Position numbers and translations under genes: made by a program. Shown one piece after another: positions 8,184-15,946 of a stretch of DNA of 64,000 bases. The notes below the pieces were generated by a model. That model was not told the DNA's origin. It saw nothing but the letters and a program-made list of their open reading frames with translations, and made no database searches. Position 1 is the first letter of the stretch. Each line of letters starts with the position of its first letter. The stretch spans positions 3,221 to 67,220 of the forward strand of contig CAYNFR010000017.1 in the NCBI GenBank assembly GCA_964396595.1. Reading direction: 5' to 3'. Source of the stretch: CAYNFR01 sp964396595. GTDB lineage: Bacteria > Bacteroidota > Bacteroidia > Chitinophagales > Saprospiraceae.

Positions 8184-9338
8184 TTACACTGATGGTCTCT
8201 CTGCAGATTGAGCAGCACTAAATTTACAACAAGATCCACCATGGGTACATGTACAGCGGTGATGAAGTATTAATAGTGGTATATGGCTATTAATAGCCAT
8301 ATTTTTTGTGACACTTTTATGGAATATACTTTCGAATACATTCCGCTTCTTTGGGGTACAAATTAACATATCCACATCATTGTTCTCTATATAGCTCTCG
8401 AGCCCATCCAGTACATTTTTGCTATAAATGAATTTTCCTTGGATAAAATTTCTTCCTGTCAGATCGTCTAATTCGATAGACCAATTAGGCATTATGCCTT
8501 CCTCCTCGGTTATAGTAACAATTTCTAGATGTGCATCAACACTATTTTTTAAAAATTGAAGAAACCCAATATCCTTTTTGTTGAGTTTGTTCGTCTCTAG
8601 AGCTAGAGCTATGTTCTTAATCTTAAAATTATCATATACTTCAGGAACAATTAAAACCGGACACTCACTTCTACGTGCAATCTCAGTTGACACCGAACCA
8701 AATATTTTTTTTGACAATCGTCCTGTTCCAGTAGCTCCCATGATAATCAACTGACGCTGATCTGCTCGTGAGATTTCCAGTATGCCTTCAATAGAAAAAC
8801 CATGTTGAAATTCGCCATGTATTATTACACCACCGGTTTTTTCTGCATTATGATGAGAACAAATTTCAGACATAAAAGTCTCAAATATTTCTCTTCGGTT
8901 CTTCTCTTCATTAGGATCTACATATACAGTGCCGTCTATTTCTGTGACAACCGGATGATAGAAGTGTACAACTTTTATTGTACTACGCGATATCTTGGCA
9001 AACTGAATAGCGTATTCTAAAGCCTTGATCGAAGCGTCAGATAAATCTATTGGTACAATGATTCCTAAATTCTCAGAATTAATATCGCGTCTAATAATAG
9101 TCTTAACTACATCTTGAACGAATGAAACCGTATCGGTGATTTCGTTGATATACATCGGTTCACACTTATCCACCACCACTGCCGGAACAGATGCTATACC
9201 ATCCTTTAACAAATCATCTATCTCTGATTTCTCAATTATAATGGCATTGAGCCCTAGAGATTCTACTTTGTGCTTAAGTAATAGCTTGACATACTCATTA
9301 GTTGAGCTCACCGGTCCATATAACTTCACTTCTATCAT
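8184..9338 (-). CDS. Thioredoxin-fold/tandem-Usp fusion with Cys-rich tail
   Basis: A 384-residue protein of unusual build. Residues 1-75 (IEVKLYGPVSSTNEYVKLL ... GIASVPAVVVD) look like a small thioredoxin/glutaredoxin-type domain with the SVPAVVV cis-Pro strand, but the redox Cys pair is replaced by SSTNEY, so it is probably not an oxidoreductase. Two Usp domains follow (about 90-240 and 245-370). The first carries MGATGTGRLSKKIFGSVSTEI, an ATP-binding type loop. The last 26 residues hold a cluster CTCTHGGSCC that could bind a metal or form disulfides. It is separated by only 3 bases from the upstream CBS gene, so the two are co-transcribed. The N-terminal assignment is by fold pattern and is less certain than the Usp part. 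Confidence 0.82.
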   Translation of the reverse strand: MIEVKLYGPVSSTNEYVKLLLKHKVESLGLNAIIIEKSEIDDLLKDGIASVPAVVVDKCEPMYINEITDTVSFVQDVVKTIIRRDINSENLGIIVPIDLSDASIKALEYAIQFAKISRSTIKVVHFYHPVVTEIDGTVYVDPNEEKNRREIFETFMSEICSHHNAEKTGGVIIHGEFQHGFSIEGILEISRADQRQLIIMGATGTGRLSKKIFGSVSTEIARRSECPVLIVPEVYDNFKIKNIALALETNKLNKKDIGFLQFLKNSVDAHLEIVTITEEEGIMPNWSIELDDLTGRNFIQGKFIYSKNVLDGLESYIENNDVDMLICTPKKRNVFESIFHKSVTKNMAINSHIPLLILHHRCTCTHGGSCCKFSAAQSAERPSV

Positions 9339-9341
9339 AGC

Positions 9342-9782
9342 CTATACATACGATTTAGTAGCCATCTGATCTTTGGCCAAGTGATTAATAATATCAAATG
9401 TCGTAACCATACCAACAAGCTTGTTCCCCTCAACCACTGGAAGAGCGTGGAATAAATTTTCCTTAAATACCTCTAGTGCTACATTTATCTTATCAGAAAC
9501 CTCAAGCTTGGCGAGCTTTGTAATCATAATATCCTTGACCTTATGCGTTTTTAATCTGAACAGATCAACCTTGGCATCAAGACTATTATCATTAAATCCA
9601 CGCTTAAAAAAGAAATAATCTGACTTACTGACCATCCCGATCAGTTCGTTGTCTATAACAACCGGTAAATGATGAAACCGATTATTCCTGAATAAATCCT
9701 CAACGTTTTTAAGCGTGTCATTCGGACTAACTGTCCTGAGATCAGTAGTCATGATTGTCGAAACAGGCGCAAGGAGATTCAT
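9342..9782 (-). CDS. Two-CBS-domain protein
   Basis: A 146-residue CBS pair: domain one spans about residues 8-62 (STIMTTDLRTVSPND...HHLPVVIDNELIGMVSKSD), domain two about 82-138 (VKDIMITKLAKLEVSD...HALPVVEGNKLVGMVTTFD). It is a clear paralogue of the CBS protein at 5481-5924 and heads a two-gene operon with the thioredoxin-Usp fusion. Small CBS-pair proteins next to Usps also occur in the mycobacterial DosR dormancy regulon (Hrp1); that is an analogy, not shown homology of function. The start is the ATG at 9782, divergent from the sensor kinase. Confidence 0.88.
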   Translation of the reverse strand: MNLLAPVSTIMTTDLRTVSPNDTLKNVEDLFRNNRFHHLPVVIDNELIGMVSKSDYFFFKRGFNDNSLDAKVDLFRLKTHKVKDIMITKLAKLEVSDKINVALEVFKENLFHALPVVEGNKLVGMVTTFDIINHLAKDQMATKSYV

Positions 9783-9829
9783 TTAATTCTATTTTTATGC
9801 TAAAATATTGGTTGCTCTTTAAGCAATAA

Positions 9830-9843
9830 ATGATCTTTGTCAT
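9830..9843. promoter_or_regulatory. FNR/CRP-like palindrome in the CBS / sensor-kinase divergent promoter
   Basis: ATGATCTTTGTCAT is an ATGA-N6-TCAT inverted repeat, a TGA-N6-TCA core of the CRP/FNR family. It lies between the CBS gene (start 9782) and the histidine kinase (start 9873). Toward the CBS gene a -7-like TATTTTAG (9807-9800, minus) is centred 33 bp from the palindrome, matching the spacing at the cco and hemN promoters. It could also autoregulate the kinase. Confidence 0.45.
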
Positions 9844-9872
9844 CATCACAACTAATCCTCATCATTTTCATC

Positions 9873-11099
9873 ATGGGCACGTTCAAGACAGACGAAATAG
9901 ATCAAATTCTCAACGCAGTGATAGACACAGCAATTGATAGTATTGTCACGATCTCTAGTAGTGGAATCATATTAACGCTAAACATGGCCACTTGCGCCTT
10001 ATTCGGTTATTCACGAAATGAACTCATAGGTGAAAATGTCAAAATACTCATGCCCCATCACCATAGACAGAAACATGACGCTTATATAAACAATTACCTT
10101 TCATCAAAAAAACCAAAAATCATAGGAATAGGTCGCGAGGTAGAAGGGAAACGAAAAGATGGTAACTTGTTCCCTCTGAGGCTTGCTGTAAGTGAGATTA
10201 TTCTGAAGGATAGAATAATTTTTGCCGGCATTATGCATGATTTAACGGATCTCAAGGCCGCGCAGGATAAGATCATCAGCCTAAATGAAGAACTAGAAGA
10301 AAAGGTGTTTGATCGCACAAACCAGCTTGAAGAGGCAATAAACAGACTTCTTAAATCCAATGAATTATTAGTCGCTAAAGAACAAAAACTGAGTGAGGCA
10401 CTCTCAAAGGAAATAGAGCTTAATGCACTCAAAACAAGGTTCCTTCAGATCGCATCGCACGAGTTCAAAACACCACTAAGCACCGTACTATCTTCTGCTA
10501 GCTTAATATCTAAATATCCTCGAGAAAATCAGCAAGATCAACGTACAAAACATATTGAACGCATAAAAAAGGCCGTCCAACATCTGACAAGTATATTAGA
10601 TGATTTTCTCTCATTAAGTAGGCTAGAAGAAGGCAAAACAATCATTAACACTGAAATAGTCGATATAAATATCTTAATCAATAATATCTTTTCAGAACTA
10701 AGCGTAATAGTCAAGCCTTCCCAACAACTTATACAAAACCATTCCGGGAAAAATACACTTCTATCAGACAGTAAACTAATAAGAAGTATTCTGTTCAATC
10801 TACTTTCCAATTCGATTAAATATGCAGAAAAAGGCATGATAGTTTGCGAATCACACATTTCAAATAATCTACTAACCCTCACTATACGCGACGAGGGGCT
10901 TGGTATTCCTGATGAAGATCAAGCGCATCTATTCACACGTTTCTATCGCGCTAAAAATGTTGAAAATATACAAGGTACTGGTTTGGGTCTACATATCGTA
11001 AAAACCAATGTAGAACTACTCAAGGGTAAAATTGAATTTGTCAGTCAACTAGGTAACGGATCTACCTTCGTTGTTACCATACCTGACATGGCAGGTTAA
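9873..11099 (+). CDS. FixL-like PAS sensor histidine kinase (probable haem O2 sensor)
   Basis: A 408-residue soluble sensor kinase with no membrane segment. The PAS domain (about 15-130) aligns without gaps to the rhizobial FixL haem domain: His68 sits at the haem-ligating FixL position (B. japonicum His200, in HDAYI), and IIGIGR ends in Arg88 at the position of FixL Arg220, which contacts bound O2; then GKRKDGNLFPL. A coiled coil (about 130-185), HisKA with phospho-His196 (ASHEFKTPL) and HATPase_c boxes (LLSNSIKYA, DEGLGIPDED, GTGLGLHIV) follow. The start is the ATG at 9873; an earlier reading from a TTG at 9837 runs through the promoter palindrome. It is followed after 31 bases by the receiver-CRP regulator. 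Haem binding is inferred from the aligned residues, not shown. Confidence 0.9.
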   Translation: MGTFKTDEIDQILNAVIDTAIDSIVTISSSGIILTLNMATCALFGYSRNELIGENVKILMPHHHRQKHDAYINNYLSSKKPKIIGIGREVEGKRKDGNLFPLRLAVSEIILKDRIIFAGIMHDLTDLKAAQDKIISLNEELEEKVFDRTNQLEEAINRLLKSNELLVAKEQKLSEALSKEIELNALKTRFLQIASHEFKTPLSTVLSSASLISKYPRENQQDQRTKHIERIKKAVQHLTSILDDFLSLSRLEEGKTIINTEIVDINILINNIFSELSVIVKPSQQLIQNHSGKNTLLSDSKLIRSILFNLLSNSIKYAEKGMIVCESHISNNLLTLTIRDEGLGIPDEDQAHLFTRFYRAKNVENIQGTGLGLHIVKTNVELLKGKIEFVSQLGNGSTFVVTIPDMAG

Positions 11100-11130
11100 A
11101 TTATTAAATAACTACGCAACTTAAAAACAA

Positions 11131-12168
11131 ATGACAGAATCTAAAATAATTCTTGTAATCGAAGACAATGAAGATGTAAGAGAGAACATTAGCGAAATTC
11201 TAATATTGGCTGGATACGAAGTATATGGAGCTGCTAATGGAAAAATAGGAGTGGAATATGCCGTATCTAAAAAACCTCATCTGATCTTATGCGATATCAT
11301 GATGCCCCAATTAGATGGCTATGGAGTACTTAAAATCCTTAGTAAAAATATTAATACCATGCACATCCCCTTTATCTTTCTTTCCGCGAAATCAGAGATG
11401 ATGGATCTGCGCAAAGGCATGGTTCTAGGAGCCACAGATTATATCACTAAACCTTTTGATGATGCCGATTTATTGGAGACTATTGAAATAAGATTAAATA
11501 AATCAATACTTAAGAATAATACATCCACGATTAGCCTACCTCTCAATCCAATAGACTATCTGCATAAAACAATAGAGAATAGTAAACTAGAGCCAGAAGT
11601 ACGAACATACAATACCGGAGCTTTAGTCTATCAACAAGGACAGCTACCACGATGGTTCTTTATTATCAGATCCGGTTTAGTAAAAACGGTTATCCAGCAC
11701 GAAAATCAAAAGGAGTTGATTACTTCGTTATACAGAGCAGGCGATCCTCTAGGCTGGACTAATACAACCTTTTCAACAAAATACGCAGAAACCACAATTG
11801 TAGTTGATGATGCTGAAATAGCTATGTTCCCTTCAGAAGAATTCAAAAAATTAAGTATCTCAGACAATTTACTTCTTTATTGTCTAGGCTTGTATTTAAC
11901 CGGCAAAAGTGCCCTAACAGATGTTCAACTACTGAATATGGCGTATAGTTCAGTACGTAAAAAAACCGCCAACATGCTTTTATACTTACATGCCTTAAAC
12001 CCTTCACCTATTAAACTATCACGCGAAGAAATGGCTGCCCTTACAGGTATCGCCAAAGAAACTCTAATCAGAACATTTTCAGATTTTAAAAATGAAGGGC
12101 TTATCAAAAGTGAAGGAAACTCTATCAGCATTACAGAACCGGAAAAACTATCAAACCTACTATACTAA
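11131..12168 (+). CDS. Receiver-CRP/FNR fusion transcription regulator
   Basis: A 345-residue regulator joining a CheY-like receiver (1-120) to a CRP/FNR effector (about 150-345). The receiver has the acidic pair E11/D12, phospho-acceptor Asp55 (LCDIMMP) and the TKPFD lysine. The effector has a cyclic-nucleotide-binding-type beta roll (about 160-260) and a helix-turn-helix whose recognition helix keeps Glu310 and Arg314, equivalent to CRP Glu181/Arg185, the residues that read TGA half sites. No FNR-type N-terminal Cys cluster is present, so O2 input would come from the adjacent kinase through phosphorylation. Functionally this equals FixJ and FixK in one chain. It converges on the cbb3 operon with 9 bases between stops. 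Confidence 0.9.
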   Translation: MTESKIILVIEDNEDVRENISEILILAGYEVYGAANGKIGVEYAVSKKPHLILCDIMMPQLDGYGVLKILSKNINTMHIPFIFLSAKSEMMDLRKGMVLGATDYITKPFDDADLLETIEIRLNKSILKNNTSTISLPLNPIDYLHKTIENSKLEPEVRTYNTGALVYQQGQLPRWFFIIRSGLVKTVIQHENQKELITSLYRAGDPLGWTNTTFSTKYAETTIVVDDAEIAMFPSEEFKKLSISDNLLLYCLGLYLTGKSALTDVQLLNMAYSSVRKKTANMLLYLHALNPSPIKLSREEMAALTGIAKETLIRTFSDFKNEGLIKSEGNSISITEPEKLSNLLY

Positions 12169-12177
12169 CATACTTGA

Positions 12178-12873
12178 CTAATGACACATAATACCATCTC
12201 GAATAGCCAAGAAAAAATCCAGATTTTCCGGAAATGCCGTCATCACACCCCGATATATCAAATAAACGCCCATCAATAATTGTACATAAGGAACAACCCT
12301 TCTTACAGACAGACCCTTTAATTTATATATCCAATTCGCCCCTATCATCAAGCTTACAAGCATTGGAGCAGTCCCTAATCCAAAAAACATCATAAACATG
12401 ATGGATGCTATAGGAGACCCAGATGTTAATGATCCCAAGATTGCAAGATAAACTACACCACATGGCAGCAGGCCATTTAGAAAACCGAGACTGCCAGGAC
12501 GGCTTACTGCCAGCACCCTGATCTTGGAATTTAAAAAATTGAAATACCTTTCATAATATTTTCGAACATACCTATCCTTGAATAGAGCTTTCTCCACATC
12601 CATTGAAAAAAACACAAGAGTAATTAATACGATTCCGGCTATTATTCCTAAAAATCTCTGCACACCTACTAGTGACAATCCTAGGCTCAAAATGGAGAAT
12701 ATAATACCCAATAAGCCATAAGATAGAATTCTTCCGACATTATAGCGAAGTGCAAATAAAACTTGTGAAGAATCACCTCCGCTCAACCGACTCGCACCCA
12801 TCATAAGTGGTCCACACATGAATAAACAATGCATGCTCCCGACAAGCCCTAAGGAAAATGCTATCCAGATCAT
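12178..12873 (-). CDS. Sulfite exporter TauE/SafE-like (DsbD_2) membrane protein of the cbb3 operon
   Basis: A 231-residue polytopic protein with about six membrane segments and the family's N-terminal signature GLVGSMHCLFMCGPLMMGA, including the paired cysteines typical of UreH/DsbD_2-type proteins. The second half repeats the pattern (GFLNGLLPCGVVYLA). Genes of this family commonly close cbb3 operons and are thought to act in metal (copper or nickel) handling or oxidase biogenesis; the transported substrate is not established. Its start codon directly follows the ccoH stop, so the genes are translationally close. It is the last gene of the operon. Confidence 0.85.
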   Translation of the reverse strand: MIWIAFSLGLVGSMHCLFMCGPLMMGASRLSGGDSSQVLFALRYNVGRILSYGLLGIIFSILSLGLSLVGVQRFLGIIAGIVLITLVFFSMDVEKALFKDRYVRKYYERYFNFLNSKIRVLAVSRPGSLGFLNGLLPCGVVYLAILGSLTSGSPIASIMFMMFFGLGTAPMLVSLMIGANWIYKLKGLSVRRVVPYVQLLMGVYLIYRGVMTAFPENLDFFLAIRDGIMCH

Positions 12874-13323
12874 TTAAATATATATCATCTCTTCCTTATA
12901 ATACTCTGTGTCACCGACCACCCATCTGACTTTAACAACCCACTTCCCTGACTTCAAATCCACATAAGAGTATTCCCATACATATGAATCAATATTCGCC
13001 GCAAATTCAACACTAACATCTTGATTTTTGTCTGAAGGTCTGTAGAATACTACTTTTCCGTTTATGGCATTCCCGGCCTCATCAAATTTAAAAACTATCT
13101 TACTTGCTTCCTCATCAACTGTGATTTGCAAATCTCTATTCAGCATGTTTCTATTAACAGATGCAATATAATACTTGTCATTATAATCAATGTCATCCTG
13201 ATAATAGTTGTCAACCACAAGGCTATGATCTACACTTCTAGATTTTATTAAAACAAAAGCTAAAAGCCCTATATAGAAAATAAAAAAGGCAAATAATGCT
13301 CTTGGCCATGTAATGAAGCTCAT
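12874..13323 (-). CDS. ccoH: Cytochrome oxidase accessory protein CcoH/FixH
   Basis: A 149-residue protein with one N-terminal membrane helix (WPRALFAFFIFYIGLLAFVLI) and a periplasmic FixH domain. FixH/CcoH is needed for assembly or stability of cbb3 oxidase. Diagnostic features are the anchor followed by DNYYQDDIDYNDK, a common FixH motif, and a beta-rich end containing SGKWVVKVRW. It lies between ccoG and the SafE-like gene, the usual accessory order in Bacteroidota. Sequence similarity in this family is low, so the assignment rests partly on context. Confidence 0.88.
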   Translation of the reverse strand: MSFITWPRALFAFFIFYIGLLAFVLIKSRSVDHSLVVDNYYQDDIDYNDKYYIASVNRNMLNRDLQITVDEEASKIVFKFDEAGNAINGKVVFYRPSDKNQDVSVEFAANIDSYVWEYSYVDLKSGKWVVKVRWVVGDTEYYKEEMIYI

Positions 13324-13354
13324 TTTTAAAACTTTTAATTAATTATATAATCAT

Positions 13355-14767
13355 TTATCCCGGACCCATAAAATTAGTCTTGAAAGCCGAAATAAACTCT
13401 CCATCTTCGCTATACGCCTTCAAACTGATCTGAGTTTTACTTTTATTCAACACACTGCGTGGAATCTTAATAAATAAAGCACCCTTCGCCACACCCTGAG
13501 GAATGGTCTTGGGATTCTCCCCTACATACTCAATTGTAGCACTCTCTAAATTATCAATTTTAAACACAAGTGAAATAACTTGATCAGTTTTATTAACTAG
13601 CTGATAATTATATAAATTACTGATCCTATTATCTTCTTGAGCCTGATACAATAGACCGGGTGTCCTAAGCAACAATACTTCTACCTTTGACCGACCGGTG
13701 AATAAAAAACCTTCTATTATAATCAACACAAGCAACACTATAGAATAAGCAACAGATCGTCGATTGATTAACTTTTTAGTATTGTCAGTGATGCCGACCA
13801 GGCTATCCATTCTTATTAGTCCTGTAGGTCGATTGATCTTAACCATGACCTCATCACATACGTCCATACATGCCGTACAATTTACACACTCAAGTTGAAT
13901 ACCATTGCGTATATCAATGCCAGTCGGACACACCTTTACACACAAGGTGCAATCTATACAGTCGCCTCTATCATTTGTGATACTTTCATTTTTCTTGATT
14001 CTGCCGCGAGGCTCTCCTCTAACAAAATCATACTGCACGGCTAAGGAATTCTTATCTAGCAGTACCCCTTGCAATCTTCCATATGGGCATATGGTAGTAC
14101 ATACCTGTTCTCTCAATCGCGCAAAAACATAATAAAAAACAAACGAAAAAATAATCATCGCCATGAAGCCCGATTTATGGGCATTAATCGGTTCCTTTAT
14201 AATACTTAGCACTTCATCAATACCTATTATATAGGCAAGAAAAGTATTCGCTATGAAAACGGCAATGACAAAAAAAATGAAGTGCTTCGTAAGCTTGCGC
14301 CAGGTCTTGTCAAAATTCCATGGACTCTTATCTAGCCGCATCTGAGCAGTATAATCTCCCTCTATCCAGTACTCTATACGTCTGTATACCATCTCCATAA
14401 AAATGGTCTGAGGACAGATCCACCCACAGAAAAGCCTACCGAATATAACAGTAAATAATACCACAAAGATCATTATGATCAACATGGCAATAACAAACAA
14501 GTAAGTATCCTGCGGGCCAAAAAACACACCAAAAAGGATAAACTTACCTTCCAAAAAATTAAATAAAAACAATGGCTGACCTTTGCACTTGAGCCATGGA
14601 GCACCGAACAAAATCAGTAACAGTGCATAAGACAACCACTTTCGATAATCATAAAAACGACCTTTAGGCTTCTTCGGATAAATCCAAATTCGCTTTCCGT
14701 CCTTATCAACAGTGGCTAAACTATCTCTAAAGCTCTCTTCTTCGTCATAAATAAAATCATCACTCAT
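13355..14767 (-). CDS. ccoG: Cytochrome c oxidase accessory protein CcoG (RdxA/FixG)
   Basis: A 470-residue membrane iron-sulfur protein of the cbb3 assembly pathway; in other bacteria CcoG is a cupric reductase supplying Cu(I). Five or so membrane helices are visible. The cluster-binding loops are GRLFCGWICPQTIFMEM in the N-terminal part, CTTICPYGRLQG in the middle, and a 2[4Fe-4S] ferredoxin domain with Cys270, 273, 276 and 280 (DCIDCTLCVKVCP) and Cys294, 297, 300 and 304 (LECVNCTACMDVC). The C-terminal periplasmic domain is the immunoglobulin-like FixG_C region. It sits 41 bases after ccoP and 31 before ccoH in the same operon. Confidence 0.95.
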   Translation of the reverse strand: MSDDFIYDEEESFRDSLATVDKDGKRIWIYPKKPKGRFYDYRKWLSYALLLILFGAPWLKCKGQPLFLFNFLEGKFILFGVFFGPQDTYLFVIAMLIIMIFVVLFTVIFGRLFCGWICPQTIFMEMVYRRIEYWIEGDYTAQMRLDKSPWNFDKTWRKLTKHFIFFVIAVFIANTFLAYIIGIDEVLSIIKEPINAHKSGFMAMIIFSFVFYYVFARLREQVCTTICPYGRLQGVLLDKNSLAVQYDFVRGEPRGRIKKNESITNDRGDCIDCTLCVKVCPTGIDIRNGIQLECVNCTACMDVCDEVMVKINRPTGLIRMDSLVGITDNTKKLINRRSVAYSIVLLVLIIIEGFLFTGRSKVEVLLLRTPGLLYQAQEDNRISNLYNYQLVNKTDQVISLVFKIDNLESATIEYVGENPKTIPQGVAKGALFIKIPRSVLNKSKTQISLKAYSEDGEFISAFKTNFMGPG

Positions 14768-14808
14768 GCCTTTTCATTGATAAGCACCCTTACACACCAT
14801 GTGTAAAA

Positions 14809-15708
14809 CTATTCTCCATCTCCCGGCACGTATAAAGCCCCTTCTGCCTCCTTCGCATTTGCAGGGTTTGTGCCTCTCATCGTTGTAATATAACTTGAAA
14901 CCTGTTGAATATTAACGGGTCTGAGTTGCGTCTTCCATGGTATCATTCCTTTCTCAGGAACACCATTGGTAATTACAGAAAATATGTCTTTTAATGATCC
15001 ACCGTGAATCCAGTAATCATCCGTAAAATTAGGCCCTACACCACCCTCACCATATACGCCATGACAAGCAATACAATTCTTATCATAAATATCCTTGCCT
15101 TGCGCAAGACTTGCCTCGTCAAGCAGCAGTGTTACTGTGTTAGCATTCACTGTATTAGCTGAACGATCTATAAAAGCTTGCTTTTGTGCTTCTCCTTCTT
15201 CCATTGCAGCCATGTACTCCTTTTCCGAACTCCATTCCTGTCCAGAAAAATGGTAGTAATACATATATACTACAGACCATATTATCGTACCGTACATAAT
15301 GCCTAACCACCATGGTGGCAATTTATTATCCAGCTCTCGTATGCCATCATAATCATGCCCCAAGTCAATTGTGCCTTCCTTCTCAACAGGAACTAAACTT
15401 ACCATCCATTGATAAAAACGGGTAAAACTTGACTCTCGCAATACCTCTTTAACCTGCTCACTGTCTTTAACACCCATATCCGCCAGAGCCTTTAACTTTT
15501 GTAGCTCCATCAGCTTAGATATTAAATTATAAATAGCAGCTATACCAGCAATAAATATTGCTGAGCCTATAATTAATATAATGTTATTATATGCACTATT
15601 CCATATAGTAGGTGTCTGAGTTAGAGCAATATCCTCTTGTGCCATCAATGCACTTGAAAAAGACAAAAATGCCATTAATCCACCTATTTCTTTAAAATAT
15701 ATTTTCAT
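14809..15708 (-). CDS. ccoP: cbb3 oxidase subunit CcoP, mono-haem form
   Basis: A 299-residue membrane-anchored cytochrome c that passes electrons to the CcoNO core. It begins with a probable signal peptide (MKIYFKEIGG...ALMAQ), then a membrane helix (about 38-62), a second hydrophobic helix after the CcoP hallmark PPWWLGIMYGTIIWSVVY, and a single class I cytochrome c domain with Cys212, Cys215 and His216 (NCIACHGVYGEGG). Proteobacterial CcoP has two haems; here only one CxxCH is present, as in other Bacteroidota. The distal Met ligand is probably in KGMIPW. It lies 39 bases after ccoQ. Confidence 0.95.
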   Translation of the reverse strand: MKIYFKEIGGLMAFLSFSSALMAQEDIALTQTPTIWNSAYNNIILIIGSAIFIAGIAAIYNLISKLMELQKLKALADMGVKDSEQVKEVLRESSFTRFYQWMVSLVPVEKEGTIDLGHDYDGIRELDNKLPPWWLGIMYGTIIWSVVYMYYYHFSGQEWSSEKEYMAAMEEGEAQKQAFIDRSANTVNANTVTLLLDEASLAQGKDIYDKNCIACHGVYGEGGVGPNFTDDYWIHGGSLKDIFSVITNGVPEKGMIPWKTQLRPVNIQQVSSYITTMRGTNPANAKEAEGALYVPGDGE

Positions 15709-15747
15709 CTCATTTAAATTGAAAATTTTATAACTTATATTAATATA

Positions 15748-15924
15748 TTAACCTTCCTGCGAATCATCATCTGCCAGAGGCAATGATGATAGACGTTGTA
15801 TCTCTTCACTATTTTTTCTAAGAGCCATAACCGCAGCGGTTATAAATACAAAGAGAAAGGTCAAAAGAGCAAATAATGCCATCCAATTTATATTCCCGGC
15901 TGACTCTAAAATATATTTATACAT
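15748..15924 (-). CDS. ccoQ: cbb3 oxidase small subunit CcoQ
   Basis: A 58-residue single-pass membrane protein: MYKYILESAGNINW, a hydrophobic helix MALFALLTFLFVFITAAVMAL, then RKNSEEI and an acidic tail. Length, topology and position between ccoNO and ccoP identify it as CcoQ, which stabilises the oxidase. It lies 22 bases after the ccoNO stop and was missed by a simple length cut-off. The N-terminus lacks an SD sequence, as usual here. Confidence 0.85.
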   Translation of the reverse strand: MYKYILESAGNINWMALFALLTFLFVFITAAVMALRKNSEEIQRLSSLPLADDDSQEG

Positions 15925-15946
15925 AATTATTTATTTAGGTGTTGAA

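Noticed and set aside
9837..9872. Extended N-terminus of the histidine kinase from a TTG codon
   Set aside because: The extra 12 residues overlap the promoter palindrome and are not PAS-like; the ATG at 9873 is preferred. The same reasoning applies to alternative starts at 21027 (GTG), 31929 (TTG), 41911 (TTG), 51932 (GTG) and 56126 (GTG).
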